Shown: positions 58,122-64,000 of the stretch, one piece after another
Numbering within the stretch: the first letter of the stretch is position 1
How the letters are laid out: the number at the start of each line of letters is the position of its first letter
Origin: Bifidobacterium gallicum DSM 20093 = LMG 11596
Lineage (GTDB): Bacteria > Actinomycetota > Actinomycetes > Actinomycetales > Bifidobacteriaceae
Direction: 5' to 3'
DNA: 64,000 bases
Assembly (NCBI RefSeq): GCF_000741205.1
Contig: NZ_JGYW01000005.1
Coordinates: 310,001-374,000 of the forward strand
Position numbers and translations under genes: made by a program
The notes under the pieces: model-generated
What the model saw: only the letters and a program-made list of their open reading frames with translations
What the model was told of the DNA's origin: nothing
Databases searched by the model: none

Positions 58122-59504
58122 CTACCGCTCATCGTGCAAAATGTTGCGGATGCGTTCAAGTCGCGGTCCTATCTCGCGCTCGTACCCGCGGTCATTGGGA
58201 TGGTAGTACTCGGTGCCCACGAGCTCATCAGGCAAATATTGTTGCGTAGCCACGGCGCCCGGCACGTCATGCGCGTAAATATAGCCTTCATGATTGCCCC
58301 ACTGCTCCATGAGTTTCGTGGGCGCGTTGCGCAAGTGCAATGGCACAGGTCCCGCTTTTCCGGCGTCCACGTCGGCGAGCGCCTGGTTGATGGCCTGGTA
58401 GGTCGCGTTTGACTTGGGTGCCGTGGCCACGGCCACAACGGCTTCCGCCAGGATTAGCCGTGCTTCAGGCATGCCGACGAGCGCCACGGCTTGCGCTGCT
58501 GCAACGGTGACCTGCAGGATTTGCGGCGCTGCCATGCCCACTTCTTCAGCTGCGGCGATCATGATGCGTCGCGCTATGAACCGCGGGTCCTCCCCTGCCC
58601 GGATCATGCGTGCCAGGTAGTGCAGGCTTGCATCCACGTCCGATCCGCGCATCGATTTGATGAACGCGGATGCCACGTCGTAATGGTCGTCTCCTTGCTT
58701 GTCGTAGCGGATTGTCGCCACATCCATGACTTGCGCCACGATTTGGGCTGTTATTTCCGGGATTCCCTCTTGGCTCGTCGTTCCGTTGCCACGCTGCGCC
58801 TCACTCTCATCGTCTAGCGCCCCCGCTGCGGCTTCAAGGATTGTCAATGATTTGCGCGCATCCCCGCCGGCCATGCGGATAATGTCTTCCACGGCTTGGT
58901 CGCTGATGCTGACGGTTTCGTTCAGTCCATGCTCACTGACAATGGCACGGCGGATCACGTCTTCGAGTTCATCATGGTCGAGTGATTCGAGTTTGACGAC
59001 GACCGACCGGCTCAGCAACGGTTTGATGACCGAGAAGCTTGGGTTCTCAGTGGTGGCTGCGATGAACGTGATGTCACGGTTTTCCACACTGGGTAACAAT
59101 GCGTCTTGCTGCGATTTGGAGAAGCGGTGCACCTCGTCAATGAACAGCACGGTTTCTTGGCCCGAAGACACAAGACGTTCATGTGCGCGTGCCAATACGG
59201 CGCGCACGTCCTTGACGCCGCTCGTGACAGCCGAGAGTTCCTCAAACGCGCGGCCCGACTGTTGCGCCACAATCGTGGCCAATGTGGTTTTGCCCACGCC
59301 TGGAGGGCCGAACAGGATAATCGAGCTTGGCGCCGTCAACGATCCCAACGATGCAGGGTCGGCTAAACGTCGCAAAGGAGACCCGGACTGGAGCACACGC
59401 TGCTGGCCGATGACTTCGTCCAATGTATGGGGGCGCATGCGCACAGCGAGCGGGCGCACCATGCTTTCGGGAGCCTCTGCCGCCGCAAACAGATCCTGAT
59501 CCAT
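58122..59504 (-). CDS. rarA: Replication-associated recombination protein A (clamp-loader-like ATPase)
   Basis: This 460-residue AAA+ ATPase (RarA/MgsA/WRNIP1) acts at stalled replication forks. Walker A is GPPGVGKTT near residue 65, Walker B is VLFIDEVHRF near 125, and sensor 1 is FIAATTENPSFS. The MgsA/tetramerisation C-terminal domain contains DVASAFIKSMRGSDVDASLH and HLRNAPTKLMEQWG. ATG 59504 follows GGGAGG; the longer open frame upstream is not used. A LexA box lies about 53 bases upstream. Confidence 0.95.
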   Translation of the reverse strand: MDQDLFAAAEAPESMVRPLAVRMRPHTLDEVIGQQRVLQSGSPLRRLADPASLGSLTAPSSIILFGPPGVGKTTLATIVAQQSGRAFEELSAVTSGVKDVRAVLARAHERLVSSGQETVLFIDEVHRFSKSQQDALLPSVENRDITFIAATTENPSFSVIKPLLSRSVVVKLESLDHDELEDVIRRAIVSEHGLNETVSISDQAVEDIIRMAGGDARKSLTILEAAAGALDDESEAQRGNGTTSQEGIPEITAQIVAQVMDVATIRYDKQGDDHYDVASAFIKSMRGSDVDASLHYLARMIRAGEDPRFIARRIMIAAAEEVGMAAPQILQVTVAAAQAVALVGMPEARLILAEAVVAVATAPKSNATYQAINQALADVDAGKAGPVPLHLRNAPTKLMEQWGNHEGYIYAHDVPGAVATQQYLPDELVGTEYYHPNDRGYEREIGPRLERIRNILHDER

Positions 59505-59556
59505 CACGCACCTCCCAACGTCGCTTCCACCATGGTAGTATCCATAACGACTATTG

Positions 59557-59572
59557 TCGAACATATGTTCGA
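59557..59572. promoter_or_regulatory. LexA/SOS box between rarA and the helicase gene
   Basis: The 16-base palindrome TCGAACATATGTTCGA matches the actinobacterial LexA consensus (TCGAAC-N4-GTTCGA). It lies 53 bases upstream of rarA (minus) and 125 bases upstream of the helicase gene (plus). SOS control of at least rarA is likely. Confidence 0.85.
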
Positions 59573-59696
59573 ATGCGTGTCGAACACGTCTTTGCATATT
59601 GACCAAAGTGGCTGATATTGAGCATGTAGAGGCAGATATTCGCGGCGAGCGCACGGCCCTTATAATTAAAAACGTTTGTGATGGAAACGAGGCGGC

Positions 59697-62291
59697 ATGA
59701 GCGACACAACCGAGAACGGCACAATCGAGGAGCAGCACACCAATGGTACGTCTGGCTATGGTTCGTTGGCGGCATTGGTGCCGCCTGAGCGCGATTTGCC
59801 GCTGGACCAGGATGAGATTTTTGAGCGCTTCTTCACATGGGTCGAACAAAACAAACATATCGAACCGTGGCCCCATCAAGAAGAAGCCATCATGGATTTG
59901 CTGGCCGGCGACCATGTAGTGCTCAATACGCCGACGGGTTCAGGCAAATCACTCGTGGCATTGGGCATGTGTTTTGCAGCGTTGTGCACGGCGCGCACCG
60001 CCTATTACACGGCTCCAATCAAAGCGCTCGTCTCCGAGAAGTTCTTCGACCTTGTCGAGGTGTTCGGCCGCGAAAACGTCGGCCTGATTACCGGCGATTC
60101 ACATATCAATGCGGACGCACCAATCATTTGTTGCACGGCCGAGATCCTGGCCAACCAAGCGTTGCGTGAAGGCAAACGCGCCGATGTGGGCTGTGTGGCG
60201 ATGGACGAGTTCCATTACTATGGCGACCCTGAGCGCGGTTGGGCTTGGCAGGTGCCGTTGTTGACACTGCCAGACACCCAATTCTTGTTGATGAGCGCCA
60301 CGCTCGGCAACGTCGATCAGATTGCCGACAAACTTGAGCAGATGACCGATCGTGACGTTGATATCATTTCCAACGCGCCACGTCCGGTCCCGTTGACGTT
60401 CGAATACACTACCGAACCGTTGGAGAAGACGATTCAGTCGGCTTTGGCCGAGCAAGAGACGCCAATCTACGTCGTGCACTTCTCACAAGACGCAGCTTTG
60501 GATACCGCGCAATCCTTGGCCAATGCCGGAGTGTCCACCAAAGAGCAGCGTGAAGCCATTGCCGAAGCGATCAAAGGATTCAAATTCACGACTGCGTTCG
60601 GTAAAATCCTGCATCGTTTGCTGCGCACAGGCGTAGGCATCCACCATGCCGGCATGCTGCCCCGATATCGCCGTCTCGTCGAAACACTCGCCCAGCAAGG
60701 GTTGCTGCCAGTCATCTGTGGCACCGACACATTGGGCGTGGGCATCAATGTACCGATTCACTCGGTGGTGTTGACCGCGTTGACGAAGTTTGACGGCAGC
60801 CGTATGCGCAAGCTGCGTGCCCGTGAATTCCATCAGATTGCCGGGCGTGCAGGTCGTATGGGATTCGATACGGAGGGTCTGGTTATTGCCGAGGCTCCCG
60901 AGTTTGAGATTGAAAACGCTCGTGCGATCGCCAAAGCCGGGGATGATCCGAAGAAACTCAAGAAAATCAAGCGTAAGAAAGCGCCTGAAGGATTTGTGGC
61001 TTGGAATGAGTCCACGTTCGACAAGCTCATTGATGCCGAACCGGAAACGCTTAAACCTCATTTGGAGATTACACATTCCTTGGTGCTCAACATGGTGCAG
61101 CAAGGTGGTGATACACGCAAGCGCGTCAGCCGTCTTATTGACGATTCATCGCAGACACCGGAAGAAAAAGAGAAGCTGCATCAGCGGGCTGACGAGATTT
61201 TCCAGACGCTGTTTGATACGAATGTCATTGAAGTCGAAACTGATGAGGATGGCCGACAGTTCTATTACTTGACTGTGGAGATGCCCGACAATCTGGCATT
61301 GGACCAACCGCTCTCCCCGTTCCTGCTTGCGGCACTTGAACTGCTCGACCCTGAATCACCCACTTATGCGCTGGACGTGCTTTCCATGGTCGAAGCCACG
61401 TTGGAAGACCCGCGTCAGATTCTCAAAGCGCAGCAACGCCAAGCGCGTGATAAGGCTATGAGTGAGATGAAGGCTGATGGCGTGGAATACGACGAGCGCA
61501 TGGAACGCTTGCAAGAAATCACTTACCCGAAGCCTTTGGAAGAGCTGCTGGACGCCGCGTTCACACAGTATCGCCATGATGTGCCATGGGCCAATGATTA
61601 CTGGCTCTCGCCCAAGTCAGTGGTACGCGACATGGTGGAAACGGCATCCGACTTCACGGGATACATCGCCCGCTACAACATCGCACGCTCCGAAGGCACG
61701 TTGCTGCGTTACCTGTCTGACGCTTACCGCGCACTGGCATACACGGTGCCTCCTGAGAAACGCAATGAACAGCTCAGCGACATCATTTCATGGCTGCGTC
61801 TTGTGGTGCGCTCGATTGATTCGAGCCTCGTTGATGAATGGGAACAAGCCGGTACCACCGATTCGGAAACGGCAGCCAATCTTGCCGCGCCTAGCGTTGA
61901 CAAGAACGCCGTTGTTGAAGACCGTCGAGGCCTTACCGTGCTCGTACGCAACGCCATGTGGCGCCGCGTGCAATTTATGGACCTTGAAGATGCAGAAACT
62001 TTGGGCACACTCGATCGACCCTGGGGATATGGCCCCCACGAGTGGAACGATGTGCTCGACGATTTCTACGACCAGCATGAGTACGTGGGCATTGATGCGG
62101 CCGCTCGCAGCGGCGAATGGTTCATCCTCGACGTGCGCGGTGAACTGGAAAACCATACTTGGAAGGTGCGCCAAATCATCGACGACTCCGACGGCGATCA
62201 CGACTGGGCCATCACCGGCACCATCGACCTCGACGCCACCCAAGAAACCGGCGAAGTCGTCTTCAAGGAATACTCCGTCGACACCATCTGA
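59697..62291 (+). CDS. Ski2-like DExH helicase with DUF3516 C-terminal region
   Basis: The 864-residue protein is a superfamily 2 helicase. Walker A is TPTGSGKSLVALG near residue 81, motif II is DEFHYYG (DEFH form), motif III is LMSATLG, and motifs V-VI are GTDTLGVGINVPIHSV and QIAGRAGRMG. The C-terminal ~400 residues fit the actinobacterial DUF3516 region, thought to aid RNA binding. It likely unwinds structured RNA in decay or processing. A GAGGCGGC purine run precedes the ATG. It is divergent from rarA across a LexA box; a terminator follows at 62349. Confidence 0.93.
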   Translation: MSDTTENGTIEEQHTNGTSGYGSLAALVPPERDLPLDQDEIFERFFTWVEQNKHIEPWPHQEEAIMDLLAGDHVVLNTPTGSGKSLVALGMCFAALCTARTAYYTAPIKALVSEKFFDLVEVFGRENVGLITGDSHINADAPIICCTAEILANQALREGKRADVGCVAMDEFHYYGDPERGWAWQVPLLTLPDTQFLLMSATLGNVDQIADKLEQMTDRDVDIISNAPRPVPLTFEYTTEPLEKTIQSALAEQETPIYVVHFSQDAALDTAQSLANAGVSTKEQREAIAEAIKGFKFTTAFGKILHRLLRTGVGIHHAGMLPRYRRLVETLAQQGLLPVICGTDTLGVGINVPIHSVVLTALTKFDGSRMRKLRAREFHQIAGRAGRMGFDTEGLVIAEAPEFEIENARAIAKAGDDPKKLKKIKRKKAPEGFVAWNESTFDKLIDAEPETLKPHLEITHSLVLNMVQQGGDTRKRVSRLIDDSSQTPEEKEKLHQRADEIFQTLFDTNVIEVETDEDGRQFYYLTVEMPDNLALDQPLSPFLLAALELLDPESPTYALDVLSMVEATLEDPRQILKAQQRQARDKAMSEMKADGVEYDERMERLQEITYPKPLEELLDAAFTQYRHDVPWANDYWLSPKSVVRDMVETASDFTGYIARYNIARSEGTLLRYLSDAYRALAYTVPPEKRNEQLSDIISWLRLVVRSIDSSLVDEWEQAGTTDSETAANLAAPSVDKNAVVEDRRGLTVLVRNAMWRRVQFMDLEDAETLGTLDRPWGYGPHEWNDVLDDFYDQHEYVGIDAAARSGEWFILDVRGELENHTWKVRQIIDDSDGDHDWAITGTIDLDATQETGEVVFKEYSVDTI

Positions 62292-62348
62292 TGCCACAAC
62301 GCTCAATCGACATCTCCAATTCCCATAATTCAGTAAAATTGGCAGTCA

Positions 62349-62393
62349 AAAACAGGTGGTGCTGCATATGTAGATATGCAGACCACCTGTTTT
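62349..62393 (+). terminator. Terminator after the helicase gene
   Basis: Twelve-base arms (AAAACAGGTGGT / ACCACCTGTTTT) with an inner CTGCATAT/ATATGCAG stem. Confidence 0.85.
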
Positions 62394-62588
62394 GCAATGA
62401 GGCAACAGTATTCAGTTTCTCGCACTCATGAGCAGTCAATACATCGCAAATATTCTAATATTTGCAATATATGTTCCCTCAGGAATAATGAATCCAACAA
62501 TTAGCATTGTTTGTTCATTGTGACATTAGAATTAACATTATAAAATATTTTGCATGAAATACACTTTCAACGATGAAAGATTAGACTT
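62394..62588. other. AT-rich intergenic stretch
   Basis: About 195 bases noticeably richer in A and T than the surrounding genes, with TAATATTTGC-type segments. No gene is seen. It marks the beginning of an unusual stretch with small unknown ORFs. Confidence 0.4.
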
Positions 62589-62858
62589 ATGCCAAAACTG
62601 ATAATTGCTGTCATTGTTGCATTCCTTTCCATAGGAAGCCATTTTTACACACCACACATTTCAGAGACTGACGAGAGCCACCCACTTTCTCAACAATCAA
62701 TCCATACTGTTGTATGGAGAAAGCCAATCGATTGGGGCGATCTGTTGCATGTCTACCGATCAAAGAACGAATGCTTCCGAGCAATAAAGTATGTTGAGCA
62801 TAGATTCCCCAATACACATTGCCGCCCAATCCCGACGGTAATCGTACATGGTTATTAA
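62589..62858 (+). CDS. Small secreted or anchored protein, unknown function
   Basis: The 89-residue ORF begins MPKLIIAVIVAFLSIGSHF, an N-terminal hydrophobic segment compatible with a signal peptide or anchor, followed by a polar domain with two cysteines (NECFRAIKYVEHRFPNTHCR) that could form a disulfide outside the cell. The ribosome site is weak (AAAGATTAG). Codon use is AT-richer than in neighbouring genes. The same frame continues past its TAA into the next ORF. No family was recognised. Confidence 0.45.
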   Translation: MPKLIIAVIVAFLSIGSHFYTPHISETDESHPLSQQSIHTVVWRKPIDWGDLLHVYRSKNECFRAIKYVEHRFPNTHCRPIPTVIVHGY

Positions 62859-62981
62859 TGGGAGGCCATCTCGCCACCACACAAATCGAATACCGCAAGC
62901 ATCCCAAAAGGCCACACCAGGCAAGCATGGTCCCTGCGCGAAGCCTTACTGCAGCGCCTGGATGATCGAGAAGCTTTCCCC

Positions 62982-63179
62982 ATGGCACACGAATGTGTGG
63001 AGAGTTTGACATATCGGATATTCCCCGAACCTCCTCGACCGACAATCTATGTGTTAGTTTGGGAGTTCATGAATTCCATGCAAAACATCGAGTATCGCAT
63101 GCAATGCATCGAACAAGATTCACCATTGCCAGATGGATTCTTTTCAATCACACAAGGGATTCAGGAGAATAATTATTAA
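62982..63179 (+). CDS. Small ORF, unknown, possibly a fragment of a longer gene
   Basis: The 65-codon ORF (MAHECVESLTYRIFPEPPRP through QGIQENNY) lacks a ribosome site. The same frame is open upstream to the TAA at 62856, and the extra sequence (HTRQAWSLREALLQRLDDRE) looks protein-like, so this may be the tail of a disrupted gene rather than a free-standing one. No family was recognised. Confidence 0.3.
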   Translation: MAHECVESLTYRIFPEPPRPTIYVLVWEFMNSMQNIEYRMQCIEQDSPLPDGFFSITQGIQENNY

Positions 63180-63180
63180 T

Positions 63181-64000
63181 TCACCTTTCATTCAATTGAT
63201 TGATAATCGATTCGCGGTCAACGTCCAGTGACGGCCATGTCATGTTGAAGTTCTTCATCGTGTTGCGCAGCAGTTCGGAGACGACCATGCGTGAGTACCA
63301 GCGCTGGTCACTTGGAATCAAATACCAAGGAGCCCATGTGGTGCTGGTGCGTTCAAATACGTCTTGCCAGGCTGTCATGTAGTCGTTCCAGCGGTCACGA
63401 GCTTCCAAATCACTGGGGTCGAATTTCCAGAATTTGCGCGGGTCATCCAAACGACCTAAGAAATGCTGTTTCTGCGCTTCCTTGCTGGAGACCAAGTAGA
63501 ACTTCAGTACGGCACAGCCTGAGGCAACGAGGTTATGTTCGAATTCATTGACTTCGTCATATCGCTGCATCCACTCATCTTCAGGCAATGTGCCATAGAC
63601 ATGGGGCATCACGATGTCTTCATATTGGGACCGATCGAAGATGGCAATCCAACCCGGGTTCGGCAGTTCCTTGCGAATACGCCACAGGTAATTGTGGTCC
63701 TTCTCCACAGCGGTTGGAGCTCCGAAGCCGTGATAATGGATGCCCATCGGATTGACCTGACTGAACACATGCTTGACGATGCCACCTTTGCCTGAAGCAT
63801 CCATGCCCTGCAAGATAATCAGCACCCTGCGCATGTCGCCACGAGTACCGTTCGCATACATGAGCTGCTGGTAGCGTTCAATTTCCAATGCGCTCAAATC
63901 AAGGAACCGTTGGCATTCCTCTTTGGTGCCATGGAACCCCGGCGTGGACCCCGCATCAATATCAGTCAGATGCGTTTCATTCTTACGGAACACCAACCGT
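63181..64000 (-). CDS. Polyphosphate kinase 2 family protein (5' end possibly outside the window)
   Basis: PPK2-family phosphotransferase that moves phosphate between polyphosphate and nucleotides. Walker A is QGMDASGKGGIVKHV (near residue 65), Walker B is AIFDRSQYEDIVMPHVYG, and the lid region is RLDDPRKFWKFDPSDLEAR. The C-terminal QVRWYSRMVVSEL-type segment (DQRWYSRMVVSELLRNTM) fits class members. A TTG at 63996 could start the protein, but the frame is open to base 64000, so the true start may lie beyond the edge. It and ppgK both use polyphosphate. Confidence 0.92.
   Translation of the reverse strand, partial: RLVFRKNETHLTDIDAGSTPGFHGTKEECQRFLDLSALEIERYQQLMYANGTRGDMRRVLIILQGMDASGKGGIVKHVFSQVNPMGIHYHGFGAPTAVEKDHNYLWRIRKELPNPGWIAIFDRSQYEDIVMPHVYGTLPEDEWMQRYDEVNEFEHNLVASGCAVLKFYLVSSKEAQKQHFLGRLDDPRKFWKFDPSDLEARDRWNDYMTAWQDVFERTSTTWAPWYLIPSDQRWYSRMVVSELLRNTMKNFNMTWPSLDVDRESIINQLNER

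Overview
The window looks like a chromosomal segment of a Bifidobacterium or a close relative (Bifidobacteriaceae, Actinomycetota). The grounds are moderately high-GC coding DNA with many GTG and TTG starts, an oversized NAD-dependent DNA ligase with a long insertion, actinobacterial DUF3043, DUF4191 and DUF3516 proteins, a SpoU-pheS-pheT order, polyphosphate glucokinase, single-polypeptide ECF transporter modules, and an actinobacterial-type LexA box. No rRNA, tRNA, CRISPR array, prophage or intact insertion sequence was recognised.

Layout. 1-3.1 kb: pheT (partial), pheS and an rRNA methyltransferase. 3.3-11.3 kb: two related NarL/LuxR-type regulators and one histidine kinase flank a TPP-riboswitch-controlled thiamine-type ECF transporter whose S component is frameshifted. 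11.5-18.1 kb: M20 dipeptidase, DUF3043 protein, lipoamide dehydrogenase, DUF4191 protein and glutamine synthetase. 18.2-25.3 kb: heterodimeric ABC exporter with its MarR regulator, a class I glutamine amidotransferase, and a deletion scar that removed the 5' ends of an ABC-F gene and a SHOCT-domain gene. 25.6-31.2 kb: thymidine kinase, Mrp ATPase, a probable HicA-like/HTH toxin-antitoxin pair, and ligA. 31.3-40.1 kb: large TPR protein, polytopic membrane protein, orphan ABC ATPase, aminotransferase, ppgK. 40.5-43.7 kb: FMN riboswitch, ribU and a fused A-A-T ECF energizing module. 43.9-53.8 kb: mostly single genes (aldo/keto reductase, YhbY, TPP-riboswitch tenA, YccF, metallopeptidase, two GNAT enzymes, DUF488, SWIM protein, long-chain acyl-CoA ligase). 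53.9-57.8 kb: an intact MFS exporter, an MGMT-family protein, a decayed membrane protein and a truncated MFS paralogue. 58.1-64 kb: rarA and a Ski2-like helicase diverging from a LexA box, an AT-rich stretch with small unknown ORFs, and a PPK2 kinase.

Themes. Vitamin acquisition is riboswitch-controlled three times (TPP twice, FMN once). Polyphosphate use appears twice (PpgK, PPK2). Gene decay is frequent: frameshifted ykoE, ABC-F/SHOCT scar, truncated MFS, membrane-protein pseudogene, and a possible A8 frameshift in the DUF3043 gene. The least-explained items are the kinase/regulator locus with a 16-C tract and a coupled 52-codon ORF, the HicA-like/HTH pair, and an orphan terminator with no clear upstream gene.
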